A stretch of DNA of 64,000 bases, taken from contig JAFEDY010000012.1 in NCBI GenBank assembly GCA_018241405.1, positions 62,001-126,000 on the forward strand. Direction: 5' to 3'. Positions 46,156 through 61,666 of this stretch are shown one piece after another. Source of the DNA: Pseudomonadota bacterium. GTDB lineage: Bacteria > Pseudomonadota > Gammaproteobacteria > Burkholderiales > Burkholderiaceae_C. The first letter of the stretch is position 1. Every line of letters begins with the position of its first letter. The notes below the pieces were generated by a model that saw only the letters and a program-made list of their open reading frames with translations, ran no database searches and was not told the DNA's origin. A program made the position numbers and the translations under genes.

Positions 46156-46476
46156 TTAGGCTGCCTTGATTTCGGCGCCGCTGGACTTGAACACGCGGAC
46201 ACGCGTGCCGTCGGCCTGCACCTTGACGCCCACGCGATCAGCCTTGCCGGTAGCGGCATTGAAGATGGCCACGTTGGACTGATGAATGGGCATGGCCTTT
46301 TCCACGATGCCGCCGGTGGTGCCCTTCATGGGGTTCGGCTTGACATGCTTCTTGACCAGGTTGATGCCATCGATGACCAGATGGGAGTCATCCTTGCGCA
46401 GCGTGACGGTGCCACGCTTGCCCTTGTCGCGACCGGCGATGACGATGATTTCGTCGCCCTTGCGGATCTTGTTCAT
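46156..46476 (-). CDS. rplX: 50S ribosomal protein L24
   Basis: 106-aa assembly initiator with a KOW motif at the N-terminus ([20 protein letters not shown]). Nine bases after rplN. No unusual feature. Confidence 0.98.
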   Translation of the reverse strand: MNKIRKGDEIIVIAGRDKGKRGTVTLRKDDSHLVIDGINLVKKHVKPNPMKGTTGGIVEKAMPIHQSNVAIFNAATGKADRVGVKVQADGTRVRVFKSSGAEIKAA

Positions 46477-46485
46477 GGCGCTTCC

Positions 46486-46854
46486 TTAGAGAACTTCAGG
46501 AGCCAGAGACACGATCTTCATGAAGCGCTCGGTACGCAGCTCGCGCGTCACGGGGCCGAAGATGCGAGTGCCGATAGGCTCCAGCTTGGCATTGAGCAGC
46601 ACGGCTGCATTGCCATCGAACTTGACGAGCGAACCGTCGCCGCGGCGAATACCCTTCGCCGTGCGAACGACCACAGCACTGTAGATCTCGCCTTTCTTGA
46701 CGCGACCACGCGGAGCTGCTTCCTTCACGCTCACCTTGATGATGTCGCCAACACTTGCGTAACGGCGATGCGAGCCACCCAGCACCTTGATGCACAGGAC
46801 GGACTTCGCGCCGGTGTTGTCGGCAACCTCTAACCGAGATTCTGTTTGGATCAT
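46486..46854 (-). CDS. rplN: 50S ribosomal protein L14
   Basis: 122-aa subunit-interface protein, first gene of this ribosomal run. The start [18 protein letters not shown] is the invariant L14 N-terminus; the open frame extends nine codons upstream without support. In most proteobacteria rpsQ (S17) precedes it, but here a promoter region and glpD lie upstream. Confidence 0.98.
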   Translation of the reverse strand: MIQTESRLEVADNTGAKSVLCIKVLGGSHRRYASVGDIIKVSVKEAAPRGRVKKGEIYSAVVVRTAKGIRRGDGSLVKFDGNAAVLLNAKLEPIGTRIFGPVTRELRTERFMKIVSLAPEVL

Positions 46855-47016
46855 TTCAATATTCCCAACTTGCACCAGCACATCCCGACAGCCCCAGAGA
46901 ACTTCTCAAGGGCCGCGAGCAGCCAGTCAGTCTTGGGCCCGTCGTCCACACCGCGAACCATTTCGCAGTGCTTACCGTCTGGGCAGAAACCCCGCGTATT
47001 TCACGCGAAGCCTTGC

Positions 47017-47045
47017 ATTATGGCTGCACCAAAAAACGATGTCAA
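47017..47045 (-). promoter_or_regulatory. Sigma70 promoter of the rplN-rplQ operon
   Basis: On the minus strand TTGACA (47040-47045), a 17-base spacer, and CATAAT (47017-47022). This is close to the full sigma70 consensus and lies about 165 bases before rplN, leaving a leader of about 155 bases. A small hairpin (CGCGT-N5-ACGCG, 46993-47007) sits at the leader's start. It explains how the cluster is expressed without the S10 operon upstream. Confidence 0.75.
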
Positions 47046-47064
47046 GCGTCTGTAGTGCAAATCG

Positions 47065-48660
47065 TCAGGCCGGCAGTCGTTGATACTGCTGCGCCAGCGC
47101 CACAAAGGCCGCCAGCTGAGGGTCAAGTCCCAGCTCTTCCTGCAATATGGCCGCCACGCGCGGCGCCAGGTGGGCGGCCAGGCGCGCGTCGAGGAACAGC
47201 AGGCGGTTGCGGCGCGCCAGCATGTCCTCCACGGTGCGCGCATATTCATGGCGCGCCGCAAAGCGCACCATGGCCTCGCTCAGCCCCTCGGCCAGCCACT
47301 GGTCGGCGCCCGGCAGCTGTTGTACGGCGGCGGCGTCGCAGCCATAGCTGTGCAGCCCCTGCGCCTCGCACATGCTGTGGCGCTGTGGCTCCTGGGGCGC
47401 CCCGGCCAAGGGCAGCCGCTGGGTGGCGCCGGACGGACGGGCGGGGAGCAAGCCGGCGTCAAAGCATTTCTGCAGCACATCCTCGGCCATGGCGCGGTAG
47501 GTGGTCCATTTGCCGCCGGTCACGGTGACCAGGCCGCTGCTGCTCGCCAGCACCGTGTGCTCGCGGCTGATGGCCTTGGTGTTGCCGCCCTCGTCGTCCT
47601 GCGGCTTGACCAGCGGGCGCAGGCCGACCCAGATGCTGCGCACGTCCTCAGGGCGCGGCGCGCGGCGCAGGTACTTGGCGGATTCACCGAGGATGAAGTC
47701 CACCTCATCCTTGAACGCCAGCGGCTCGCGCGCCAGGTCCTGGCGCGGGCTGTCGGTGGTGCCCAGGATGAGCTTGCCCAGCCAGGGCACGGCAAACAGC
47801 ACGCGCCCGTCGGCCGTCTTGGGCACCAGCAGCGCATGGTCGGAGGGAAGGAATTCGCGGTCCACGACGATGTGCACGCCCTGGCTGGGTGCAACCATGG
47901 GGCGCACAGGCTTGCCCACAGCCTCGCCATCCTGCTGGCGCAACTCATCCACCCAGACACCCGTGGCATTGACCACGGCACGCGCGCGCAACTCAAAGCG
48001 ACGGCCGGACTCGGCATCCTCGCAGACCAGGCCGGCGAGCTTGCCGCCCTCGTGCAGCAGGCCGCGCGCGGGGCAGTAGTTGACCAGCAGCGCGCCGCGC
48101 TGCGCGGCCGTGCGCGCCAGTGCCAGGGCCAGGCGCGCATCGTCAAACTGGCCATCCCAATACTTGACGCCGCCCTTGAGTCCCTCGGCGCGCACCGTGG
48201 GCAGGCAGCGCAGTGTCTCCATGCGTCCCAGAAATTCGGTGGAACCCAGGCCTGCCTGGCCCGCCAGCGCGTCGTACATCTTCAGGCCCACGCCGTAGAA
48301 CGGCGTCTCCCACAGCTTGTACGAGGGCATGACGAAGGCCAGCGGCTGCGCCAGGTGGGGCGCGTTGTGCAAGAGCGTGGTGCGCTCGTGCAGGGCCTCG
48401 CGCACCAGGGCGATATTGCCCTGGGCCAGGTAGCGAACGCCGCCATGCACTAATTTGGTGGCGCGCGAGGAGGTGCCTTTGGCAAAGTCATGCGACTCCA
48501 CCAGCACCACCGAAAAGCCGCGCGCCGCAGCATCCAGCGCCACACCCAAACCGCTAGCACCGCCGCCGATCACGGCAACGTCATAGGTCTGGGGCTGGGC
48601 CAGGCGCGCCAGCAATGCGGCGCGGTCGGTAACCTGGGGAACTTGGGAGTCGGTGGTCAT
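47065..48660 (-). CDS. glpD: FAD-dependent glycerol-3-phosphate dehydrogenase
   Basis: 531-aa membrane-associated flavoenzyme that oxidises glycerol-3-phosphate to dihydroxyacetone phosphate and feeds electrons to quinone. The FAD motif IGGGASGLGVALDAAARG is at residues 31-48, followed by SSRATKLVHGGVRYL typical of GlpD; TGGKWTTYRAMAEDVL marks the C-terminal end of the catalytic domain. It closes the minus-strand glp run, separated from glpV by a 122-base gap with a perfect palindrome. Confidence 0.95.
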   Translation of the reverse strand: MTTDSQVPQVTDRAALLARLAQPQTYDVAVIGGGASGLGVALDAAARGFSVVLVESHDFAKGTSSRATKLVHGGVRYLAQGNIALVREALHERTTLLHNAPHLAQPLAFVMPSYKLWETPFYGVGLKMYDALAGQAGLGSTEFLGRMETLRCLPTVRAEGLKGGVKYWDGQFDDARLALALARTAAQRGALLVNYCPARGLLHEGGKLAGLVCEDAESGRRFELRARAVVNATGVWVDELRQQDGEAVGKPVRPMVAPSQGVHIVVDREFLPSDHALLVPKTADGRVLFAVPWLGKLILGTTDSPRQDLAREPLAFKDEVDFILGESAKYLRRAPRPEDVRSIWVGLRPLVKPQDDEGGNTKAISREHTVLASSSGLVTVTGGKWTTYRAMAEDVLQKCFDAGLLPARPSGATQRLPLAGAPQEPQRHSMCEAQGLHSYGCDAAAVQQLPGADQWLAEGLSEAMVRFAARHEYARTVEDMLARRNRLLFLDARLAAHLAPRVAAILQEELGLDPQLAAFVALAQQYQRLPA

Positions 48661-48689
48661 GGCGTGTGATTGTCCTCTGCCTCATAGCC

Positions 48690-48713
48690 AAACCAAGGGT
48701 TAACCCTTGGTTT
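48690..48713. terminator. 24-bp perfect palindrome between glpV and glpD
   Basis: AAACCAAGGGTT followed by its exact complement AACCCTTGGTTT. In RNA it would give a stem with a TTAA loop and a short T-run on the plus side. Lying between glpV stop and glpD start, it may be an attenuator or partial terminator that sets the ratio of transporter to dehydrogenase. An operator role is the alternative. Confidence 0.5.
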
Positions 48714-48782
48714 TCTGAGGCGTGCGCAGAATGCACGGAAGATTCGCCGGGGCCGCAACCCATTGGGCGGCCCCGGATGGCA

Positions 48783-50516
<1,734 letters not shown>

Positions 50517-50611
50517 TGCTGTCTCCTCACATGAGACTCCCCGCTTGTGGATGGGTGCCGGCCTCGGGGGAGGATCGGGTCGGCCCCTTGCTAAGAAGCT
50601 GTGTACGAGCC

Positions 50612-50920
50612 TCAACCCTTGCGCATCACGAACCCGAGCACCGCCATGGACAGCACGAAGCTGATCCACACCGAGGGCTCGGCCTCCAGCGAGAACCACT
50701 GCGCCATCTTCTCGCCCAGCCCGACCCAGGCCAGGTTGATGTAGGCCGCCGTGAGCAGGCCGATGAAAAGGCGGTCTCCGCGTGTGGTGGCAATGGGCAG
50801 AAAGCCCTTGCGCTCCACCGTGGGCGACTTGACCTCCCACCAGGTCATGCCGACGAGCATGAGCGCAATGCAGGTGAAGAACACGGCCACCGGAGTGGTC
50901 CAGGCCATCCAGTCGAACAT
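50612..50920 (-). CDS. DUF2160 small membrane protein (GlpU-like)
   Basis: 102-aa protein with three predicted transmembrane helices (MAWTTPVAVFFTCIALMLVGM, LFIGLLTAAYINLAWVGLG, WISFVLSMAVLGFVM). It corresponds in position and size to GlpU in Rhizobium glycerol operons, whose role in the importer is not clear. It is one base after glpQ's stop and 95 bases before glpV. Confidence 0.85.
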   Translation of the reverse strand: MFDWMAWTTPVAVFFTCIALMLVGMTWWEVKSPTVERKGFLPIATTRGDRLFIGLLTAAYINLAWVGLGEKMAQWFSLEAEPSVWISFVLSMAVLGFVMRKG

Positions 50921-50921
50921 G

Positions 50922-51726
50922 TCAAACCCTCCCCATGGCAAAGCCCTTGGCGATGTAGTGGCGCACAAACCAGATGACGATGGCGCCGGGCACGATGGTC
51001 AGCACCCCGGCCGCGGCGAGTGTCGCCCAGTCCATGCCCGAGGCACTGACGGTACGCGTCATGGTGGCGACAATGGGCTTGGCATTCACGCTGGTCAGCG
51101 TGCGCGCCAGCAGCAATTCCACCCACGAGAACATGAAGCAGAAAAACGCCGCCACGCCCACGCCGGCCTTGATGAGCGGCAGGAAGATGGTGAGGAAGAA
51201 GCGCGGGAAGCTGTTGCCGTCGATATACGCCGTCTCGTCGATCTCGCGCGGGATGCCGCTCATGAAGCCCTCCAGAATCCACACCGCCAGCGGCACGTTG
51301 AACAAGAGGTGCGCCAGCGCCACGGCGATATGCGTGTCCATCAGCCCCACGGTGGTGTAGAGCTGGAAGAACGGCAGCAGGAACACGGCGGGCGGCGTCA
51401 TGCGGTTGGTCAGCAGCCAGAAGAACACATGCTTGTCGCCCAGGAACTGATAGCGGCTGAATGCATAGGCCGCCGGCAGCGCCACGGTCAGCGAGATCGC
51501 CATGTTGATGCCCACATAGATCAGGCTGTTGATGTAGCCCGAGTACCAGCTCTCGTCCGTGAAGATGGTCTTGTAGTTGGCCCAGGTGAAATGCTGCGGC
51601 CACAGCGAGAAGCTCGACAGGATCTCCTCGTTGGTCTTGAAGCTCATGTTCACCATCCAGTAGATCGGCAGGATGGCGAACACCAGGTAGGCGATCAGAA
51701 ACAGCGTGCGCGTCTGAAACCGGGGC

Positions 51727-51734
<8 letters not shown>
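50922..51734 (-). CDS. glpQ: Glycerol ABC transporter permease (GlpQ-like)
   Basis: 270-aa inner-membrane permease of the MalG type with six helices. The ATPase-contacting EAA loop is EIDETAYIDGNSFPRFFLTI near residue 165. Overlaps the glpP stop by eight bases, so the two permeases are translated together. Substrate assignment follows the cluster context. Confidence 0.92.
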
Positions 51735-52623
<889 letters not shown>

Positions 52624-52705
52624 ATCGGCCCCCACACTCGGCACTTTGTGTCCGCGCTGCCCCCAAAGGGGGCGCGGGCTTGCCTGAAGCGGTTCTGCGC
52701 GGCGC

Positions 52706-53776
<1,071 letters not shown>

Positions 53777-53778
53777 GG

Positions 53779-54861
<1,083 letters not shown>

Positions 54862-54933
54862 CTCTTCCTTCCTAACGCCCTTGCCGGGCCCCTCGTACAT
54901 CACTTCCGCAGACGAACAGTCCGCGCGAATGTT

Positions 54934-55004
54934 TTCATTTTTGTTCTATTTTGACCGAATTCACCTCGGGATTACCCTTGATGCGTTCGTTTTGGTTCGC
55001 TTTT
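54934..55004. promoter_or_regulatory. glpS/glpR divergent control region with direct repeats
   Basis: Two copies of TTCRTTTTKGTTCKMTTTT (54934-54952 and 54986-55004, 15 of 19 identical) start 52 bases apart, about five DNA turns. T-rich TTCG-type repeats resemble sites of DeoR-family GlpR proteins. The region lies between glpS and glpR, so GlpR is the likely binder. Binding is inferred. Confidence 0.55.
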
Positions 55005-55083
55005 ACAGTCCAAACAGCCGCATTCGGACGAATTTCGCGTCGTCGCGTCGACAATCCCATCATCCTCTCCCCTGTCTCCACGC

Positions 55084-55851
55084 ATGTTCACCAACAACCC
55101 GCGCCAACTGCAGCTGCTCCAGGAGCTGCGCCAGCGCCACAGCGCCAGCGTTGAGGCACTGGCCGAGCGCCTGGGCGTGACCCTGCAGACAGTGCGCCGC
55201 GACGTGCAGCGCCTGGCCGAACAGGGCCTGGTGACGCGCTTTCACGGCGGCGTGCGCATGCCCGGCTCCACCGTGGAGAACCTGGCCCACACCCAGCGCG
55301 AGATCCTGAACGCCGAGGGCAAGGCGCGCATCGCGCGCGCGGTGGCGGCCCAGGTGCCGCAGGGCTGCTCGCTGATCCTCAACATCGGCACCACCACCGA
55401 GGCGATTGCGCGCGCGCTCATGCAGCACCGCGGCCTGCGCGTCATCACCAACAACCTGAACGTGGCCGCCATCCTGTGTGGCAACCCCGACTGCGAGGTC
55501 ATCGTCGCCGGCGGCGTGGTGCGCGCGCGCGACCGCGCCATCGTGGGCGAGGCGGCCGTAGACTTCATGCGCCAGTTCCGCGTGGACATTGCCGTCATCG
55601 GCATCTCGGGCATAGAGAGCGACGGCACGCTGCGCGACTACGACCTGCGCGAGGTGAAGGTGGCGCAGACCATCATCGCCCAGGCGCGCGAGGTCTGGCT
55701 GGCCGCCGACCACAGCAAATTCAACCGCCCAGCCATGGTGCAGCTGGCCCAGCTTTCACAGATCGACCGCCTGTTCACCGACGCGCCACCGCCCGAGCCC
55801 TTCCCCGCCCTGCTGCAGGACGCCGCCGTCGAATGCACCGTGGCCGAATGA
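55084..55851 (+). CDS. glpR: Glycerol-3-phosphate regulon repressor (DeoR family)
   Basis: 255-aa regulator. The N-terminal winged HTH (about 20-60: SVEALAERLGVTLQTVRRDVQRL) is followed by a DeoR sugar-phosphate sensor domain with NIGTTTEAIA and the C-terminal YDLREVKVAQTIIAQA plus ADHSKF motif. Its inducer in E. coli is glycerol-3-phosphate. It is divergent from glpS and 175 bases upstream of glpK, consistent with control of the whole module. Confidence 0.93.
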   Translation: MFTNNPRQLQLLQELRQRHSASVEALAERLGVTLQTVRRDVQRLAEQGLVTRFHGGVRMPGSTVENLAHTQREILNAEGKARIARAVAAQVPQGCSLILNIGTTTEAIARALMQHRGLRVITNNLNVAAILCGNPDCEVIVAGGVVRARDRAIVGEAAVDFMRQFRVDIAVIGISGIESDGTLRDYDLREVKVAQTIIAQAREVWLAADHSKFNRPAMVQLAQLSQIDRLFTDAPPPEPFPALLQDAAVECTVAE

Positions 55852-55858
55852 AGAACAT

Positions 55859-55985
55859 CCCCCTGAGCCGCTGCGCGGCTTCCCCCCGCTCTCGCAGTGC
55901 TGTGCAGTGCGGGCAGGGGGACGCAGCCCTCACTGCGGGGCGGCCCTTGCTCGGCTGCCCTCGCTTGGGCCGCGCCGGTTTTATG
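55859..55985 (+). repeat. GC-rich intergenic repeat-like segment between glpR and glpK
   Basis: The segment CCCCTGAGCCGCTGCGCGGC... through GGGGGACGCAGCCCTCACTG and GGCGGCCCTTGCTCGG is a GC-rich, palindromic non-coding block. From general knowledge of Comamonadaceae genomes, such blocks recur near gene ends. Related-looking GC blocks occur at about 8335-8440 and 52640-52690. Family membership cannot be proved here. Confidence 0.4.
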
Positions 55986-56026
55986 GGCTGCGGGTCTCGT
56001 ACTACACCATGAAGCACTGAACCACC

Positions 56027-57526
<1,500 letters not shown>

Positions 57527-57530
57527 AAAA

Positions 57531-57573
57531 CATAGCTGCCAGCGCTCGTCTGGCGTGCATTTCACCTGAAAAT
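57531..57573 (+). repeat. Dispersed ATAGCTGC-type repeat after glpK
   Basis: CATAGCTGCCAGCGCTCGTC followed by TGGCGTGCATTTCACC begins four bases after the glpK stop. It matches the family start and core; the second half is weaker. It may form the transcript end. Confidence 0.6.
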
Positions 57574-57674
57574 GGCGCGAAGTGCCCTGCCGACAAACGC
57601 CAGCAGCTACTGCGTTCGACGGCACGCGCAGCGGGCACAATCCGGCCTGACGCACATCAACCCCTTGCCCAGCC

Positions 57675-58514
57675 ATGACCACCAGCGCCCCCCCACTTCC
57701 CCCCATCGCCTTCATCGGCGGCGGCAACATGGCCAGCGCCATCATCGGCGGCCTGATCCGGCGCGGCCTGCCCGCCGGCCAGATCGAGGTTGTCGAGCCC
57801 TTCGAGCCGGCGCGCACCGCGCTGTTCGAGCAGTTCGGCATCACTGCGCAGCCCGCGCCCACTGAAGCACTCACGCGTGTCGCCCTGGTGGTCTGGGCCG
57901 TCAAGCCCCAGACCTTCAAGGAGGCGGCGCTGCCGGTGGCACCACACACCGCGGGCGCGCTGCACCTGAGCGTGGCGGCCGGCATCCGCACGGACAGCAT
58001 CGGCCAGTGGCTGGCCAGCGAGCGCATCGTGCGTGCCATGCCCAACACGCCGGCACTCATAGGCCAGGGCATGACCGGCCTGTATTCCCGCGCCGGCAGC
58101 GTCGACGCGCAGGAACGCGCACTGGTGGAGCAGGTCGTGACCACCACCGGCGCCTATCTGTGGGTGGAGCAGGAATCGCTGCTGGACGCCGTCACCGCGT
58201 TGTCGGGTTCGGGGCCGGCCTACGTGTTCTATTTCCTGGAGGCCATGACCACCGCCGGCGAGGACATGGGCCTGACGCAGGCGCAGGCGCGGCAGCTGGC
58301 CGTGGCCACCTTTGCCGGTGCGTCCGAGCTGGCGCGCCGCTCCGACGAGAGCCTGGACCTGCTGCGCCAGCGCGTCACCTCCAAGGGCGGCACCACACAC
58401 GCCGCCATCGAGTCCATGGAGGCCGACCAGGTGGCCCAGCGCTTCATGCGCGCGCTCGATGCCGCGCAAGACCGCGCACGCGAGCTCGGCGACGAATTTG
58501 GCAGCGCCGCATAG
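57675..58514 (+). CDS. proC: Pyrroline-5-carboxylate reductase
   Basis: 279-aa enzyme that reduces pyrroline-5-carboxylate to proline with NAD(P)H. The Rossmann motif FIGGGNMASAIIGGL is near residues 12-26. Dimer signature ALSGSGPAYVFYFLEAM and PNTPALIGQGMTG are typical. Alone between glpK and a CotH-like gene. Confidence 0.97.
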   Translation: MTTSAPPLPPIAFIGGGNMASAIIGGLIRRGLPAGQIEVVEPFEPARTALFEQFGITAQPAPTEALTRVALVVWAVKPQTFKEAALPVAPHTAGALHLSVAAGIRTDSIGQWLASERIVRAMPNTPALIGQGMTGLYSRAGSVDAQERALVEQVVTTTGAYLWVEQESLLDAVTALSGSGPAYVFYFLEAMTTAGEDMGLTQAQARQLAVATFAGASELARRSDESLDLLRQRVTSKGGTTHAAIESMEADQVAQRFMRALDAAQDRARELGDEFGSAA

Positions 58515-58644
58515 GCGGCCTCAAGGCAAACATTTGTCACCCTGGGTGTCGTACCCGCGCCAACGCCGCACTGCGCTGCCGGGAGGCGGCGGCGAAATCT
58601 TTTATAACTGCGCCCACTCTTCCCATGCACGCCAGGCGCCATCC

Positions 58645-60495
58645 GTGAATCGCACATCCTCCCTACGCCGTCTCCAACCCACCCTGCTCGGCGTCTGCCT
58701 GGCACTCGCATCCTGCGGTGGCGGCGGCTATGAAACCCTTCCGGTACCGACCACGCCAACGCCCGCGCCCCCTGCGCCACCGCAAAGCCAGGCACCGTTC
58801 ACCCCCGGGCCGGGCGATCTGGCCCACGCTGCCGCCCTCTACCCCTATGCGGCGCCGGCGCTGGTCACGCTGGACCTGAGCTACCAGCCCACACCCGTGG
58901 CCGGCCCCGGCTGGTACCTGGTGGACAAGTCCAGCTGCCAGCAACTGCAAGCCCCTCCGCCAAGCTACCCGGGCGGCATGGTGACGCTGGACACGGTGAA
59001 CCTGGACGAGAACAAGGCCGACAACTGCGAGCCCGAGATCAAGGTGCTGGCCACCAGCAGCGACGGGCTGCTCAAGAACACCGCGGCCAAGATGCGCATG
59101 CGCGGCAGCAGCTCGCGCGAGGCCGATCTCAAGTCCTACCGCGTCAAGTTCGACAAGGGCTCGCCCTGGTGGGCCGAGGACACGCTGAACCTGAACAAGC
59201 ACCCCTACGACCTGACACGCGTGCGCAACAAGCTGGCCTTCGACCTGATGCGCACCGTGCCCTACCACGAGAGCCTGCGCACCCAGTTCGTCAACATCCG
59301 CTACGACGCGGGGAGCAGCGCAGGGCCGGGGCCTGCCGGCCTGTTCTCGGATATCGACACGCCAGCGCCGATGGGCCTGTTCACGCATGTCGAAAAGCTC
59401 GGCGGCAAGGGATATCTGGAACGCCGCGGCTGGCTGGCGGGCTCGAACGTCTACAAGGCCGCCGAATTCAACTTCAACGCCGATACGCGCCTGCAGACCC
59501 TGGCCGACGGCAAGGCCGCACCGGGCTTTGAACAGCTGCTGGAGATCGAGTCCGACTCCGGCAACCACCGCGCCATCGTCGATGCCGTGAAGGCGCTGGG
59601 CAACGACGAAACGCCGCTGCAAACCACCTTTGCGCGCTACTTCGACCGCAACAACTACCTGGCCTGGCTGGCCACCGCCATCCTGCTGGGCAACTGGGAC
59701 ACGGCGAGCCAGAACTTCGGCCTGTACCAGCCGCTGGGCAGCGAGAAGTTCTACTTCCTGCCCTGGGACTACGACGGTGCGCTGGGCTTTCACCAGCAAC
59801 CGGGCGCTCCTGCCAGCCCGTCATGGGACCGCGGGCTCAGCAGCTGGTGGGACAGCACCCTGCACCGGCGCTTTTTCACGGTGCCCGGCAACCTGGCGCT
59901 GCTGCAGGCGGCGGTGGAAGAAATTCGCAGCAAATACCTGACAGACGCTGCCGTCAAGCAGCTACTGGATGCCTACCGCCCCATCGTCGAACCCATGCTG
60001 GCTCGCGCGCCCGATGCCGACAACCTCGATGCCCGGGGCCAAGGCACGCCCATGGAGCAATGGGCCGCCGAGTACCAGCGCCTGCAGACGGTGATAGGCG
60101 GCAACCACCGCATGTTCCTCGACAGCCTGCAGCGCCCCATGCCCTTCTGGCTGGCCGGCAGCGACAAGGCCGGCGGCCTGGAGCTCGACTGGAGCTGGCC
60201 CGCACCCTTCCATCCGCAGGGCAAGCCCATCAGCTACCGCGTCGAGATCGCGCGGGCCCAGCCGGGCACGCCGGCCTTTGCCGCAGACACGCTGCTGAAA
60301 ACCCCGGCGCCCACCCCGGGCCGCACCGCGCTGAGCCTGGGCGCCCTGCCCGCCGGCCAATACCTGGTGCGCGTCACGGCCAGCGACGCCGACGGCCACA
60401 GCACCACCGGCTTCGACGCCGCAACGTTCAACGGTCAACAGGTTGACGGCGCCATCTGCGTGCAGATGCCCGGCGCCAAGCCCTGCAGCCCTTGA
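58645..60495 (+). CDS. CotH-kinase-like lipoprotein with C-terminal beta domain
   Basis: 616-aa exported protein. The start is GTG (VNRTSSLRRLQPT), giving a signal peptide with lipobox LASC (near residue 24); no ATG nearby is better. After a Pro-rich linker, CotH-type segments appear: RGSSSREADLKSYRVKF (about 154-170), GNWDTASQNFGLY (about 350), WDYDGA (about 374). The C-terminal 90 residues look like a fibronectin-III fold. CotH proteins are atypical protein kinases of spore coats; in Gram-negatives the role is unknown. A TATAAC box lies at 58603. Confidence 0.82.
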   Translation: MNRTSSLRRLQPTLLGVCLALASCGGGGYETLPVPTTPTPAPPAPPQSQAPFTPGPGDLAHAAALYPYAAPALVTLDLSYQPTPVAGPGWYLVDKSSCQQLQAPPPSYPGGMVTLDTVNLDENKADNCEPEIKVLATSSDGLLKNTAAKMRMRGSSSREADLKSYRVKFDKGSPWWAEDTLNLNKHPYDLTRVRNKLAFDLMRTVPYHESLRTQFVNIRYDAGSSAGPGPAGLFSDIDTPAPMGLFTHVEKLGGKGYLERRGWLAGSNVYKAAEFNFNADTRLQTLADGKAAPGFEQLLEIESDSGNHRAIVDAVKALGNDETPLQTTFARYFDRNNYLAWLATAILLGNWDTASQNFGLYQPLGSEKFYFLPWDYDGALGFHQQPGAPASPSWDRGLSSWWDSTLHRRFFTVPGNLALLQAAVEEIRSKYLTDAAVKQLLDAYRPIVEPMLARAPDADNLDARGQGTPMEQWAAEYQRLQTVIGGNHRMFLDSLQRPMPFWLAGSDKAGGLELDWSWPAPFHPQGKPISYRVEIARAQPGTPAFAADTLLKTPAPTPGRTALSLGALPAGQYLVRVTASDADGHSTTGFDAATFNGQQVDGAICVQMPGAKPCSP

Positions 60496-60513
60496 GCGGG
60501 CACCCACGCGCCG

Positions 60514-61386
60514 TCAACGCAGCGCACACCCCAGCGCCACGCCGGCAAAGATGGCCGCGCCAATCCAGTGGCTCTTGCTGAAGGCGACAAAGCAGCCCGC
60601 GCGCGTGCGGCCACGGATCAGCGTGAAGTGCCACAGCACCTGCGCCGCCGCCACGCCCAGCCCCAGCCACAGCGGCCAGCCCAGGCCATGGGGTGCGAGC
60701 GTCCAGGCCGTCAGCCCCAGGCACAGCGCGAAGAACAGCAGAACAGCCACCACATCGAAGCGCCCCAGCGTGATGGCCGAGGTCTTCATGCCGATCAACA
60801 GGTCGTCGTCGCGGTCCACCATGGCGTATTCGGTGTCGTAGGCCAGCACCATGAACATATTGGCCAGCCACAGCACCCAGGCCTGCAGCGGCACCTGGCC
60901 CTGCACGGCCGCGAAGGCGATGACGATGCCGAAGTTGAAGGCAATGCCCAGGAAGGCCTGCGGCATGGCAAAGAAACGCTTGGTGAACGGATAGAGGATG
61001 GTGAACACCACCGCCGGCACCGACCAGGCCACGGCCTCCCAGCGCGTGCTCAGCACCAGCCCAAACGCCACCAGGGCCAGCACCACACCGACCAGCGCCG
61101 CCTCGCGCACGCCGAGCTGGCCGCTGGTGATGGGGCGCTGCGCGGTGCGCTTGACGTGGCGGTCGAAGTCACGGTCAGCGACGTCGTTGATGCAGCAGCC
61201 GCTGCTCCTCATCAGCACCGTGCCGGCCACGAACACCAGCAGCAGGTGCCAGCCCGGAAAGCCCCCCGCCGCCGCCCACAGCGCCACCAGCGTGGGCCAC
61301 ACCAGCACCAGCCAGCCGGCGGGGCGGTTGAAGCGGATCAGGTCGAGGTACAGAGACAGGCGCGAGCGCGCGGCGGTGGCAGACAT
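60514..61386 (-). CDS. ubiA: 4-hydroxybenzoate octaprenyltransferase
   Basis: 290-aa inner-membrane prenyltransferase of ubiquinone synthesis. About eight or nine helices with two aspartate motifs: NDVADRDFD near residues 66-74 and [12 protein letters not shown] near 185. Starts [25 protein letters not shown]. Convergent with the CotH-like gene (18 bases between stops). Confidence 0.95.
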   Translation of the reverse strand: MSATAARSRLSLYLDLIRFNRPAGWLVLVWPTLVALWAAAGGFPGWHLLLVFVAGTVLMRSSGCCINDVADRDFDRHVKRTAQRPITSGQLGVREAALVGVVLALVAFGLVLSTRWEAVAWSVPAVVFTILYPFTKRFFAMPQAFLGIAFNFGIVIAFAAVQGQVPLQAWVLWLANMFMVLAYDTEYAMVDRDDDLLIGMKTSAITLGRFDVVAVLLFFALCLGLTAWTLAPHGLGWPLWLGLGVAAAQVLWHFTLIRGRTRAGCFVAFSKSHWIGAAIFAGVALGCALR

Positions 61387-61666
61387 GCGGGGCGAGAGGG
61401 CAAGGGCCGACAGAAAAGACGTCCGCGTTTATACGCCATGCGCTGGCGCCGCATACCCGGCGCGATCAGGTGCACCGATTGGGCATGGCGCAGCACCATG
61501 GAATCGTCCTCGCTGCCTTACTATCGCTTCCTGAAACACGTTTGATTCGTGCGCCAAGAGTCATGCGGCACAAGGGCGAGTCAGGTTTGCGTGTTGCACC
61601 CATGCGGACAACCGCGCCTAAACTGACGCAGCCCACGCCAATTGATTGTTCCAGCACAGGCACACG

